Below, one piece after another: positions 8,118 through 16,070 of a stretch of DNA of 64,000 bases. A model generated the notes under the pieces. That model worked only from the letters and a program-made list of their open reading frames with translations. It did not search any database and was not told the DNA's origin. Positions within the stretch are counted from its first letter, which is position 1. Each line of letters opens with the position of its first letter. Made by a program: the position numbers and the translations under genes. This DNA comes from Paraplanobispora takensis (GTDB lineage Bacteria > Actinomycetota > Actinomycetes > Streptosporangiales > Streptosporangiaceae), in contig NZ_BOOK01000005.1 of assembly GCF_016863195.1 (NCBI RefSeq), forward strand, positions 62,001-126,000, read 5' to 3'.

Positions 8118-8660
8118 TCACGGGCTGGGAGACAGCGGCGTGGGCAGCGGGGTCGGCGTCGCCGTACGGCTGTTGGACGGCGCGATGTCCCCGTGCTGGT
8201 TGGCGAACATGTCGGCCGGCGGGCGCGGGCCGGACTCGGCCCCTCCTACGACGAACAGCGTGCCCAGCGCCACGGCCGCCGAGGCGAAGCCCACCGCGAC
8301 GTAACCCGCCCGGCGCGACCGGCGGGGTCCGGCGGCGCGTCCTCGGGGCCGGTTGTCCGGCGGCGCGATGCTGTGCATGCTCGGAATCGGCGCCCCGCCG
8401 AAGGTCCTGGGCGCCGGAAAAGGCCGCTCCCGCGGCGGCAGCGGGCCACCGGGCTCGGCCATCCGCAACAGCGACACGGTCAGGTCCGCCGGCATCGACG
8501 GCCCGTCCAGGGACCGCAGGCGGCTCTTCAGCGCGCGCATGGTGTCGACCTCGGCCCGGCAGCCTGCGCAGAAGGTCAGGTGGGCCAGGGCGCGGTCGCG
8601 CTCGTGGTGGTTCAGCTCTCCGTCGACGAGGGCCGAAACCCGTTCTCCAAGATGACTCAT
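8118..8660 (-). CDS. rseA: Zinc-binding anti-sigma factor RseA (SigE antagonist)
   Basis: 180 residues. The N-terminal anti-sigma domain carries the HxxxCxxC zinc motif (HLTFCAGC, about residues 28-35). It is followed by a Pro/Arg-rich linker, one membrane helix (about 122-142, YVAVGFASAAVALGTLFVV) and a short extracytoplasmic tail rich in Thr/Pro. It should hold SigE inactive at the membrane until stress. Start ATG 8660 has AAGGAG upstream; the larger frame further upstream shows no similarity and is not used. The ATG overlaps the stop of a 27-codon ORF (ATGA), so translation is probably coupled to sigE. Confidence 0.9.
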   Translation of the reverse strand: MSHLGERVSALVDGELNHHERDRALAHLTFCAGCRAEVDTMRALKSRLRSLDGPSMPADLTVSLLRMAEPGGPLPPRERPFPAPRTFGGAPIPSMHSIAPPDNRPRGRAAGPRRSRRAGYVAVGFASAAVALGTLFVVGGAESGPRPPADMFANQHGDIAPSNSRTATPTPLPTPLSPSP

Positions 8661-8740
8661 GCCGACTCCTTGCCAAGCAACTCGTCGTGACATTCGCCCT
8701 TGACGGTGGTGCTCATTTCGGGCCTTCGCTGGTTCGTCAT
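8657..8740 (-). CDS. 27-residue ORF bridging sigE and rseA
   Basis: ATG 8740 overlaps the sigE stop (ATGA) and its own TGA overlaps the rseA ATG (ATGA), so ribosomes could pass through all three frames. A GAGGAG-like site lies upstream of ATG 8740. The peptide is hydrophilic, with one Cys-His pair (ECHDELLG). It uses codons that are rare here (AGG, CTT, TTG). Either a true small protein or only a coupling device; I do not recognise a family. Confidence 0.45.
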   Translation of the reverse strand: MTNQRRPEMSTTVKGECHDELLGKESA

Positions 8741-9369
8741 GCCAACTCCTCCCCGCGAGTGACACTCGGGGGGAACTGCTCGTCTCGCGGCGCACGGTGC
8801 TCCAGCGCGTCACGCAACTGGGCCCGGCCGCGGTGGATGCGGCTGCGGACGGTGCCGAGCTTCACCCCGAGCGTCGCGGCGATCTCCTCGTAGGACAGTC
8901 CCTCGATGTCGCACAGGACGACGGCCGCGCGGAACTCCGGGGCGAGCGCGTCGAGCGCCGCCTGGATGTCGGGCTCCAGATGGTTGTCGTCGTAGGCCTG
9001 GGCCGGGGACGGCTCGCGCCCGCGCAGCCGTTCGGCCGCGTCGTCGGCGAGCCCCTCGAACCTGATGCGCTGCTTGCGCCGCGCCATGTCGAGGAACAGG
9101 TTGGTCGTGATGCGGTGCAGCCAGCCCTCGAAGGTGCCCGGCGTGTAGTTCGACAGGGATCTGAAGACCCGGACGAAGACCTCCTGGGTGAGGTCCTCGG
9201 CGTCGTGGACGTTCCCGGTCAGCCGATAGGCCAGCCGGTAGACACGGGCCGAATGGGTCCGGACCACCTCCTCCCAGGTGGGAGGCGTCCAGTCAGACAC
9301 GGGAGCATCCGCCTGGTGGTCGGATCCGTCCACCGGCACTCCTCTCTCCGGGACCACCGCTATCGCCAT
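8737..9369 (-). CDS. sigE: ECF RNA polymerase sigma factor SigE
   Basis: 210 residues from ATG 9369. Region 2 contains [30 protein letters not shown] and the helix [19 protein letters not shown]. Region 4 contains [42 protein letters not shown], close to mycobacterial SigE. It directs RNA polymerase to envelope-stress promoters. Context: rseA downstream, htrA and tatB beyond, an O-methyltransferase divergent, as at Rv1220c-Rv1224. A GGGAAC-N17-CGTT promoter at 9439-9465 suggests self-activation. The exact start is uncertain; longer in-frame versions exist. Confidence 0.93.
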   Translation of the reverse strand: MAIAVVPERGVPVDGSDHQADAPVSDWTPPTWEEVVRTHSARVYRLAYRLTGNVHDAEDLTQEVFVRVFRSLSNYTPGTFEGWLHRITTNLFLDMARRKQRIRFEGLADDAAERLRGREPSPAQAYDDNHLEPDIQAALDALAPEFRAAVVLCDIEGLSYEEIAATLGVKLGTVRSRIHRGRAQLRDALEHRAPRDEQFPPSVTRGEELA

Positions 9370-9438
9370 AGTGCCTGGTTTCGTCCCTTCATGCGTACTC
9401 ACTACCTTCAGGACCGGCAAAGGCCGCTTAAACCGTGC

Positions 9439-9465
9439 AACGCACCGGGCGTGACATGAGTTCCC
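9439..9465 (-). promoter_or_regulatory. SigE-type promoter upstream of sigE
   Basis: On the minus strand GGGAAC (9465-9460) is followed after 17 nt by CGTT (9442-9439), matching the ECF/SigE consensus GGAAC-N18-GTT. Downstream is sigE itself, so autoregulation is the expected role. Confidence 0.7.
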
Positions 9466-9539
9466 GATCGGGCCTGACTCCCCTAGGCTGCGACCCAGTC
9501 CTATATGACTGTGTACGGAGAAAGCGGGAGGAGAGGCCG

Positions 9540-10190
9540 ATGGCAGAGACGCCGACAAGTCCGTTGGAGGCCACTCTGGCCTATGCCGAGGACTTCCATC
9601 CCGAGGATGAGATCCTGCGCACCGCACGCCTGCGGGGCGCGGAGGTGGGCGCGCCCCCGATCGCCCCCAGCGGCGGCGCCGCCCTGTGCTTCCTGGCCAC
9701 GGCCATCAACGCCCGCGCCGTCGTGGAGATCGGCACCGGCTGCGGCGTCTCCGGCCTGTGGCTGCTCCGTGGCATGCGTCAGGACGGCACCCTCACCAGC
9801 GTGGACGTCGAGCCCGAGCACCAGCGCCTGGCCCGCCAGAGCTTCGCCCAGGCGGGGTTCTCCGGCGGCCGGGTCAGGCTGATCACCGGCCGCGCCCTCG
9901 ACGTGCTGCCCCGCCTGTCCGACGGCGGCTACGACATGGTCTTCTGCGACGGCGCCAAGCAGGAGTACGGCGACTATCTGGCCGAGGCCGTCCGGCTGCT
10001 CCGGGTGGGCGGCATCGTGGTGTTCGACAACGCCCTGTGGCACCACCGGGTCGCCGACCCGACCCAGCGCGACCCGGACACCGTCGCCGTACGGGAGCTG
10101 GGCAAGCTGGTGCGCGCCGACGAACGGCTCCGCCCGCTCCTGCTCCCGCTCGGCGACGGCATCCTCGCCGCGCTCAAGCTCACCGCCTAG
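9540..10190 (+). CDS. SAM-dependent O-methyltransferase (class I, COMT-like)
   Basis: 216 residues with a Rossmann fold. SAM motif I is [15 protein letters not shown], an acidic residue follows in TSVDVEPEH, and later elements are [10 protein letters not shown] and [18 protein letters not shown], the divalent-metal site type of catechol/caffeoyl-CoA methyltransferases. Substrate unknown. ATG 9540 has GGGAGGAG upstream. Divergent from sigE in the same arrangement as Rv1220c-sigE, so the linkage is old; a functional link to envelope stress is only suggested by that conservation. Confidence 0.9.
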   Translation: MAETPTSPLEATLAYAEDFHPEDEILRTARLRGAEVGAPPIAPSGGAALCFLATAINARAVVEIGTGCGVSGLWLLRGMRQDGTLTSVDVEPEHQRLARQSFAQAGFSGGRVRLITGRALDVLPRLSDGGYDMVFCDGAKQEYGDYLAEAVRLLRVGGIVVFDNALWHHRVADPTQRDPDTVAVRELGKLVRADERLRPLLLPLGDGILAALKLTA

Positions 10191-10199
10191 CGCTCAGTC

Positions 10200-11663
10200 T
10201 CACCGGCCGGGGCGGCCGGTCAGCCACTCCAGCAGCAGGCGGACGCCGAACCCGGTCGCGCCCTTGGTGAGCAGGCCCTCGTCGGCCGTGCTGCGGCCGA
10301 CCCCGGCGATGTCCAGGTGGGCCCACGGCCGCCCGCCGGTGAACTCCCGCAGGAACAGCGCCGCGGTGATCGACCCCGCGCCGTAGGCGGACCCGGCCTC
10401 GATGTTGGCCAGGTCGGCGACCGCGGACTCCAGAGCCGGGACGTAGTCGTCGATCAGCGGCATTCGCCACAGTCGCTCGCCGCTGGCCTCCCCCGCCTCG
10501 TCCAGGCTCGCGGCCAGCCCGTCGTCGGAGGCGAACAGGGCGCCCAGGCCCTTGCCGAGCGCGATGCCGATCGCCCCGGTCAGGGTGGCGATGTCCACCA
10601 TGAGGTCCGGGTCGAGCTCGGCGTCGGCGTAGGCCAGCGCGTCGGCCATCACCAGGCGGCCCTCGGCGTCGGTGTTGAGCACCTCGACGGTCCGCCCGCC
10701 GTACTGCGTGATCACGTCTCCGGGCCGCTGGGCGGAGCCGGAGAAGGAGTTCTCGGCGGCGGCGATCAGGCCCGTGACGCGGACCGGCGCCCCGAGCCCG
10801 GCCAGCGCGCCGAGCACCGCGATGACGACCGCTCCGCCCGCCATGTCGGTCTTCATGAACTTCATGTTCTCGGTGGGCTTGAGCGACAGGCCGCCGGTGT
10901 CGTAGGTGATGCCCTTGCCGACCAGGACGTAGTGCTCGATCCGCTCGCCCCGGGCGCGGCGCTCCGGCGCGTCGGCGGGCTCGTAGGACAGCTGGATCAG
11001 CCGGGGCGGGCTCACCGAGCCCTGGCCGACGGCCAGGATGCCGCCGAAGCCGCCCGACCGCAGCGCGTCCTCGTCCCACACCCGGGCGCTGGTGCGCCCC
11101 TGCGGGCCGTCCTCGGCCAGCTGCTCCAGGGCCCGCTCGGCGAGCCACTCGGGGTTCTTCTCCGACGACGGCGTGTTGGCCAGGTCCCTGGCGAGCGCGA
11201 CCGCCCCGGCGATCGCCCGCCCCCTGGCCACCTCGGCCTCGGCGTCCTCGCCCGCGAACTCGATCGCGGCGACCGCGCCGGAGCCGTTCTCGCCGATCCG
11301 GAAGGTGTAGGCGGCCAGCAGCGCGCCCTCGACGAACGCGGCCCGCGCCCCGTCGGGCAGCACCACGCTGAGCGCGTCACGGCCCTTGGCCCGGCGCGCG
11401 ACCGCCGCCCCCGCCTTGCGCAGCGCGGCGGCCGAGCCGTCGCCGACGCCGTACAGCAGCACGCGCCCGACGGCGTCACCGCGGACGACCGGCACCTCGA
11501 CGATCTCGCCCGCCTCGCCTTTGGCCTGGTAGTGCTCCAGCAGTGGGGTGACGGGGACGGGGAGCTCGACCCGGGGGGCGAGATCCTCCCCGAAGGGGAC
11601 GGCGAGCAGGGCGGCGTCCGCCGGCGCCTGCGCGACCGTGGTGATCGAGGTCTGTATGGGCAC
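10200..11663 (-). CDS. pepA: Leucyl aminopeptidase (M17)
   Basis: 487 residues, typical for the family. An N-terminal macro-like domain (about 1-160) is followed by the catalytic domain with KGITYDTGGLSLKP, MKFMKTDMAGG and the signature NTDAEGRLVMADALAY. These hold the two-metal site (Lys, Asp, Asp, Asp, Glu) and the catalytic Arg. It removes N-terminal residues from peptides and in some bacteria also binds DNA. GTG 11663 with GGAG seven nt upstream. The stop is 9 bp from that of the convergent O-methyltransferase. Confidence 0.95.
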   Translation of the reverse strand: MPIQTSITTVAQAPADAALLAVPFGEDLAPRVELPVPVTPLLEHYQAKGEAGEIVEVPVVRGDAVGRVLLYGVGDGSAAALRKAGAAVARRAKGRDALSVVLPDGARAAFVEGALLAAYTFRIGENGSGAVAAIEFAGEDAEAEVARGRAIAGAVALARDLANTPSSEKNPEWLAERALEQLAEDGPQGRTSARVWDEDALRSGGFGGILAVGQGSVSPPRLIQLSYEPADAPERRARGERIEHYVLVGKGITYDTGGLSLKPTENMKFMKTDMAGGAVVIAVLGALAGLGAPVRVTGLIAAAENSFSGSAQRPGDVITQYGGRTVEVLNTDAEGRLVMADALAYADAELDPDLMVDIATLTGAIGIALGKGLGALFASDDGLAASLDEAGEASGERLWRMPLIDDYVPALESAVADLANIEAGSAYGAGSITAALFLREFTGGRPWAHLDIAGVGRSTADEGLLTKGATGFGVRLLLEWLTGRPGR

Positions 11664-11695
11664 GTGACAACTCCAGATCGTGAACCGGGAAACAC

Positions 11696-11746
11696 CACGG
11701 CCCTGGCGCGAGCCACCATGGAGGCGGTCCAGCGGCCAGGGCCGTG
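11696..11746 (-). terminator. Hairpin between DUF3117 gene and pepA
   Basis: 12-bp perfect arms at 11696-11707 and 11735-11746 with a 27-nt loop. On the minus strand it follows the DUF3117 gene and precedes pepA, so it could be a terminator or leader structure. Confidence 0.5.
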
Positions 11747-11841
11747 TCGTCGGTCGCGGTCGGACGGGCCATCGTCGGTGTCATGCTTCTCGGAGCACGT
11801 AGGTCGGCGCCCGTCACACCCCGCCGGAGATCAGGCCGGAC

Positions 11842-12009
11842 TCAGCCGACGACCTTCTTCAGCTCCTCGCCGAGGGCCCCTGCCTCGTCAGCCGAGAGCT
11901 CGACGACGAGCCGGCCGCCGCCCTCCAGGGGAACCCGCATGACGATGCCCCTGCCTTCCTTGACGACCTCCAGCGGACCATCGCCGGTCCTCGGCTTCAT
12001 CGCCGCCAT
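11842..12009 (-). CDS. DUF3117 small protein
   Basis: 55 residues starting MAAMKPRTGDGP and containing the family core EGRGIVMRVPLEGGGRLVVEL, followed by an acidic/helical end (ADEAGALGEELKKVV). It is almost invariant in actinobacteria (Rv1211 in M. tuberculosis, beside tagA); function unknown. ATG 12009 has GGAAGG about 9 nt upstream; the longer frame to 12075 lacks support. A GATAAT-like -10 hexamer lies upstream in the gap shared with the PaaX gene. Confidence 0.88.
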   Translation of the reverse strand: MAAMKPRTGDGPLEVVKEGRGIVMRVPLEGGGRLVVELSADEAGALGEELKKVVG

Positions 12010-12199
12010 GCGTGTATCCCTTCCTGCTTCGGGCTCCGGATCTCCGACTGACCCGAGGGTGGCCGACGCATTCACGTCTTCTGTGATGTCCTATTATCCC
12101 GCCTCCGCACTCGGATTGGGAACGATCAGGTTCCGCATCTCGCCATCAAGCGCTCAATACCGTTGTCCGCAGCCCCTCCGGACGACCAAACTTGTCTTC

Positions 12200-12982
12200 G
12201 TGAACGCCCGCGCCGCGCTGTTCGACCTGTACGGGGACCACCTGCGGTCCCGGGGCGGCCGTGCGTCCGTGGCCGCGCTGGTCCGGCTGCTCGCCCCCCT
12301 GGAGATCGCGGCTCCCGCCGTGCGCACGGCCATCTCGCGGATGGTCCGGCAGGGCTGGCTCACCCCCGTCCGCCTGCCCAGCGGTCCCGGCTACGAGGTC
12401 ACCCCCAAGTGCGTGCGCCGCCTCGACGAGGCCGCACTGAGAATTTACCGGGCCGGAACGATCGCCTGGTCGGGCCGCTGGCACCTGGTCGTGCTCCCGC
12501 CGATGCGTGAGCGCCCGCGGCGCGAGCGGGTCAGGGCCGACCTGTCCTTCCTCGGATACGCGCCGCTGTCGGAGACGACCTGGATCGGCCCGCGCTCCTC
12601 CCCCGAGCTCGACTCCCTGCTCGCGGGCGAGAACGCCGTGGCCGAGCGGTTCGAGGCCGTGCTCGACGGCGACCCGCAGGCCATGGTCGCCAGGACCTGG
12701 GACCTGGAGGCCATCGGGACGGCCTACGAGGAGTGGCTGTCCCAGGCGATGGAGCTGATCGGCGCCCTGCCGGACGGCTCCCCCGACGACCGCGTCTTCG
12801 CCACCCGCAGCAGGCTGCTGCACGGGTGGCGCAACTTCCTCTTCCGCGATCCCGGGCTCCCGGCCTGCCTGCTGCCGGACGGCTGGCCCGGGGAGAAGGC
12901 CAGAGCCTACTTCGAGCAGGAGGCCGCCCGGCTGCTCCCCGCGGCCGCGGCGTTCGTCGACAGTCAGCTGACCGAACAGTGA
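12200..12982 (+). CDS. PaaX-family transcriptional regulator
   Basis: 260 residues. An N-terminal winged HTH (RAALFDLYGDHLRSRGGRASVAALVRLL, then VRTAISRMVRQGWL) and a C-terminal PaaX-type domain with RTWDLEAIGTAYEEWL and a WRNFLFRDPGLP segment. PaaX proteins repress phenylacetate degradation genes and respond to phenylacetyl-CoA. GTG 12200 fits the family start. The enoyl-CoA hydratase gene follows 13 nt downstream, which supports a role in CoA-thioester catabolism, but no other paa gene is present. Confidence 0.88.
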   Translation: MNARAALFDLYGDHLRSRGGRASVAALVRLLAPLEIAAPAVRTAISRMVRQGWLTPVRLPSGPGYEVTPKCVRRLDEAALRIYRAGTIAWSGRWHLVVLPPMRERPRRERVRADLSFLGYAPLSETTWIGPRSSPELDSLLAGENAVAERFEAVLDGDPQAMVARTWDLEAIGTAYEEWLSQAMELIGALPDGSPDDRVFATRSRLLHGWRNFLFRDPGLPACLLPDGWPGEKARAYFEQEAARLLPAAAAFVDSQLTEQ

Positions 12983-12995
12983 AGGGGTCTTTCCG

Positions 12996-13778
12996 TTGAA
13001 CGATGTCCTCTACTCCGTGGACGACGGGGTCGCCACCGTCACGCTGGACCGCCCCGAGGCGATGAACTCGCTCACCGTCCGGATGAAGACCGAGCTGCTT
13101 GAGGCGCTGACCCGGGCCTCCCAGGCCTTCGCCGTGCGCGCGGTGCTGCTGACGGGGTCGGGCCGGGCGTTCTGCGCCGGACAGGACCTCAACGAGCACG
13201 CCGCGAACCTGGAGGCCGGTCGCGGCCTGAACGACACGGTGCGCGCGCACTACAACCCGATCGTCCGCACGATCGCCGAGATGGGCAAGCCGGTGATCGC
13301 CGCGGTGAACGGCGTGGCGGCGGGTGCGGGCGCCTCCCTGGCCTTCGCCTGCGACCTGCGGATCGCCTCGGAGAAGGCCAAGTTCGCGATGGCCTTCACC
13401 GGGATCGGCCTGGCCCCCGACTCCGGCGCCTCCTGGACCCTGCAGCGCCTGGTCGGCCCGGCTCGCGCGGCCGAGCTCCTGCTGCTGGGCGAGCCGCTGG
13501 ACGCCACCCGCGCGATGGAGCTCGGCGTCGTCTCCAAGGTCGTCCCGGCCGAGGAGCTGGACGCCGCGGCCCGGGCTCTCGCCGTACGGCTGGCGCAGGG
13601 CCCCACCGCCGCCTACGCCGCCACCAAGCGGGCGCTGGCCTTCGCGGCGGACAGCGGCCTGGGCGAGGCGCTGGAGCTGGAGGCCGACCTGCAGGACGCC
13701 TGCGCCAAGACCGACGACCACCTGAACGCCACCCGGGCCTTCCTCAAGAAGGAGCGACCGGTCTTCGAGGGTCACTAG
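12996..13778 (+). CDS. Enoyl-CoA hydratase/isomerase family protein (PaaG/PaaF-like)
   Basis: 260-residue crotonase-fold enzyme. Oxyanion-hole segments are SGRAFCAGQDL (about residue 50-62) and NGVAAGAGASLAFACDLRIAS. A helix with GIGLAPDSGASWTLQRLVG follows, with Asp rather than a second Glu at the usual acid position, which favours the PaaG/ring-isomerase-like or isomerase branch. It acts on enoyl-CoA thioesters in the cytosol. TTG 12996 has AAGGGG upstream and sits directly behind the PaaX regulator, likely in one operon. Confidence 0.88.
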   Translation: MNDVLYSVDDGVATVTLDRPEAMNSLTVRMKTELLEALTRASQAFAVRAVLLTGSGRAFCAGQDLNEHAANLEAGRGLNDTVRAHYNPIVRTIAEMGKPVIAAVNGVAAGAGASLAFACDLRIASEKAKFAMAFTGIGLAPDSGASWTLQRLVGPARAAELLLLGEPLDATRAMELGVVSKVVPAEELDAAARALAVRLAQGPTAAYAATKRALAFAADSGLGEALELEADLQDACAKTDDHLNATRAFLKKERPVFEGH

Positions 13779-13926
13779 GTCCTCCCCGCCCCTCCACCGG
13801 GGCCTTTCCCGGATCTTTGCCGGGATCGGGCCCGAGGGGGTGACGCGCCGGGCAGGGGACTCCGGGAAACGCGTCTCCGGCACCGGAGCGCGTCCCGGCC
13901 CGGCGGTCCCTCCTGGAGGAGCACAG

Positions 13927-14238
13927 GTGTCCAGCCCTCAGCCCGCCTCCGGGCGTCGCCTCACCCCCGAGGAGCGCACCGCCCTGTACGAGACGTCCCG
14001 GCGCACCAGGCTGCGGGTGCTGATCCTCGCCCCGGCGGTGATCGCGCTGTTCGTCCTGCTGATGGTGGTCGTCCCTCCCGCCGCGACGAAACCGGCGGCG
14101 TTCCTGGGCACCCTCCTCGGCATCGGGGTCGTCGTGCTCCAGGGGAGGGCGCTGCACAACCTGCACACCCGGCTGGGGATCACCGGCGAGGAGGGCAAGG
14201 CGATCGTCGCCGAGGAACAGGCCCGTCGCCGGGGGTGA
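13927..14238 (+). CDS. Small two-helix membrane protein
   Basis: 103 residues. A polar N-terminus (LTPEERTALYETSRRTRLR) leads into two hydrophobic segments, LILAPAVIALFVLLMVVVPPA and AAFLGTLLGIGVVVLQGRALH, and a charged tail. GTG 13927 has GGAGGA 7 nt upstream. I do not recognise a family. It is convergent with the tag gene (14 bp apart). Confidence 0.75.
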   Translation: MSSPQPASGRRLTPEERTALYETSRRTRLRVLILAPAVIALFVLLMVVVPPAATKPAAFLGTLLGIGVVVLQGRALHNLHTRLGITGEEGKAIVAEEQARRRG

Positions 14239-14252
14239 GGGCCGTGCCCCGG

Positions 14253-14819
14253 TCAGGGGACCGAGACCGCGTCCCTGACCCAGCAGTCGGCGACGTGGTC
14301 GTTGACCAGGCCGATGGCCTGCATCAGCGCGTAGGCGGTGGTGGGGCCGACGAAGCGGAAGCCGTGCCTGCGCAGCTCCTTGGCCAGCGCCTTGGAGCCG
14401 GGGGTCTGGGCGGGCACGTCGGCGTCGGTGGCCGGCACCGGAGATCCGGGGTCGGCGTGGCGCCAGACCAGGTCGGAGAGGCCGACGTCGAGCGCGACCC
14501 GCGCGTTGGCGACGGCCGCCTCGATCTTGGCCCGGTTGCGGACGATGCCCGGGTCGGCGAGCAACCGGTCCACGTCCGACCGGTCGAACGCGGCCACGGC
14601 CGGGATGGAGAACCCGGCGAAGGCGGCGCGGAAGTTCTCCCGCTTGCGCAGGATCGTGATCCAGGACAGGCCCGACTGGAAGGCCTCCAGCGTGAGCCGC
14701 TCGAACACCCGGTCGTCGCCCTCGACCCTGCGGCCCCACTCGTCGTCGTGGTAGGCGATGTACTCGGGGGCGGAGGTCACCCACCCGCAGCGCACGGACC
14801 CGTTCTGCCGCCCGGTCAC
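14253..14819 (-). CDS. tag: DNA-3-methyladenine glycosylase I
   Basis: 188 residues; removes 3-methyladenine from alkylated DNA. An N-terminal RCGW segment supplies a zinc cysteine. YHDDEWGRRVEGDDRVFERLTLEAFQ is followed by GLSWITILRKRENFRAAF, the family signature, and the C-terminal NDHVADCW gives the remaining His and Cys zinc ligands. GTG 14819 overlaps the stop of the upstream DivIVA-like gene (GTGA), so the two are translationally coupled, as in the Rv1209-Rv1210 pair. Confidence 0.95.
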   Translation of the reverse strand: MTGRQNGSVRCGWVTSAPEYIAYHDDEWGRRVEGDDRVFERLTLEAFQSGLSWITILRKRENFRAAFAGFSIPAVAAFDRSDVDRLLADPGIVRNRAKIEAAVANARVALDVGLSDLVWRHADPGSPVPATDADVPAQTPGSKALAKELRRHGFRFVGPTTAYALMQAIGLVNDHVADCWVRDAVSVP

Positions 14820-15466
14820 CGGGACTCCTCCGCCTCCGCCCGCCCGGCGGACGCGGTCTCGGCCCGATCGGCCGGCGCGGCCTCCGCCTGGTCGTCGGGC
14901 GCCTCCTCGGGCTGCCCGGCGTTCGCCGTACCGGTATGACCGGCCGCCTCCTCGGGTTGGCCGGCGCGCGCCGTACCGGTGCGACCGGCCGCCTCCGCGT
15001 GCTCGGCGGGCGCCCCGCCGTTCTCCGACGACGGGCCCTCCCAGCCGCCGAAGGACCCGGCGGCGTCCCCGGACACCTCGGCGGGCTCCTCGCGCGGGAT
15101 CTCGGGCTTGTGCTGGGTGATCGGCCCGTACGCCGGGGCCGCGTGGACCTCCTGGCGCGCCTGGAGCCTGCTGGCGAGCAGCTCGGAGACCCGCTGCTCC
15201 AGCACCGCGATCCTGGTGTCGCGCTCGCTCAGCGCGTTGGCGACGCGCTGCAGCGCCTCGTCGACGCTCTGCGTGTGATAGCCGACCAGGCTCACCGGCA
15301 GCTGCAGCGCCATGAAGTCCACGGCGTTGAGCTGCCCGGCCTCGGGCAGGGCGAGCGGGGGGACGTCGGGGGCGAACTCGGTGAGCTCGCCGCCTTTCCC
15401 CATGGCGACCATCACCACACCGGCGAGGATGGCGAGGGCGGCGAGGGCGAGTACGACCAGCAGCAC
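14816..15466 (-). CDS. DivIVA-like membrane protein
   Basis: 216 residues. One N-terminal membrane helix (LLVVLALAALAILAGVVMVAM) precedes a short DivIVA-type block (DFMALQLPVSLVGYHTQSVDEALQRVANAL, about 60-90), a coiled-coil stretch and a long Ala/Glu/Pro-rich tail with two near-copies of AGxTGTAxAGQPEEA. GTG 15466 was chosen because the opposite-strand gene starts at 15509; a longer frame to 15610 would overlap it. The conserved neighbour tag and the Rv1209-like position support the call; a role in polar growth or wall synthesis is inference. Confidence 0.75.
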   Translation of the reverse strand: MLLVVLALAALAILAGVVMVAMGKGGELTEFAPDVPPLALPEAGQLNAVDFMALQLPVSLVGYHTQSVDEALQRVANALSERDTRIAVLEQRVSELLASRLQARQEVHAAPAYGPITQHKPEIPREEPAEVSGDAAGSFGGWEGPSSENGGAPAEHAEAAGRTGTARAGQPEEAAGHTGTANAGQPEEAPDDQAEAAPADRAETASAGRAEAEESR

Positions 15467-15508
15467 ACTACGAATCGTGCCACAACTCTCCCGCCTTAGG
15501 ATCGTGGC

Positions 15509-15829
15509 ATGGCGGCGCTCATGGTGATCGGACCGGATGACGGCGGCGAGGCCGGCTGGGTCGAGGCCCGCTCGGTCGCGGAGATCGAACGGCTCGTCCG
15601 GGCCGGGCACACCGTCGTCGTCACCCCCGGGGAGCTGGCCGGGGCGCAGGACGGGAGGTCCCCGGACGACGAGGAGGCCGCCGAACTGGCCGCGGCCTCG
15701 GTCTGCGCCTGGCTGGGCGCCCGGGTCTTCCGCACCTCACGGCCCGGTCAGGTACGGCTCGCGGTCGAGATGACCGAGTCCCTGGCCGGCCGCAGGCCCC
15801 CCGCCCTGGCCCGCCGCGGCCTCGCCTGA
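15509..15829 (+). CDS. Dihydropteroate-synthase C-terminus-like small protein
   Basis: 106 residues. The second half (ASVCAWLGARVFRTSRPGQV, then LAGRRPPALARRGLA) resembles, from memory, the extreme C-terminus of FolP2-type proteins of actinomycetes. The pterin-binding N-terminal barrel strands and the DHPS signatures are absent, so it cannot be a working synthase. It occupies the place of folP2 next to the DivIVA-like/tag pair (compare Rv1207). ATG 15509 follows TAGGAT (15497-15502) by 6 nt, suggesting a leaderless mRNA. Either a reduced paralogue with a new role or a remnant still transcribed. Confidence 0.6.
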   Translation: MAALMVIGPDDGGEAGWVEARSVAEIERLVRAGHTVVVTPGELAGAQDGRSPDDEEAAELAAASVCAWLGARVFRTSRPGQVRLAVEMTESLAGRRPPALARRGLA

Positions 15830-15852
15830 GGCGCCGCCTGATCCGTCCGGTC

Positions 15853-15881
15853 TTGACAGCTCTGAGGAGCTTGCATAGGCG
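15853..15881 (+). promoter_or_regulatory. SigA-type promoter before small ORF
   Basis: TTGACA at 15853-15858 and, after 17 bp, TAGGCG at 15876-15881. The -35 is perfect; the -10 lacks the final T. The ORF at 15899 follows. Confidence 0.5.
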
Positions 15882-15898
15882 TGGGACGGAAGGTGGTC

Positions 15899-16045
15899 AT
15901 GACGGAGCAGGCGACGACCGGGCGCGACGACGCAGCCGCCGCGCAGGAGAAGCGGGACCCCCTTTACCCGACATGCCGGTGGATCGCCGCGGTGATCCTG
16001 CTGCAGTACGGCCGGCGCCGCCCCGGCCGGCCATCCGAGGGGTGA
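15899..16045 (+). CDS. 48-residue small protein of unknown function
   Basis: Charged N-terminal half (QATTGRDDAAAAQEKRDP), then LYPTCRWIAAVILLQYGRRR, a short hydrophobic patch with a CRW motif, and a basic tail. GGAAGG lies 7-8 nt before ATG 15899 and a TTGACA promoter lies upstream. It ends just before the convergent LOG gene. No family recognised; it could be peripheral to the membrane. Confidence 0.5.
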   Translation: MTEQATTGRDDAAAAQEKRDPLYPTCRWIAAVILLQYGRRRPGRPSEG

Positions 16046-16070
16046 CCGGCCGGGTACGGCGGGCGGCGCG

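Noticed and set aside
8661-8813. Longer N-terminus for RseA up to 8813
   Set aside because: It would overlap sigE, shows no anti-sigma similarity, and ATG 8660 has a good ribosome site directly before the zinc domain.
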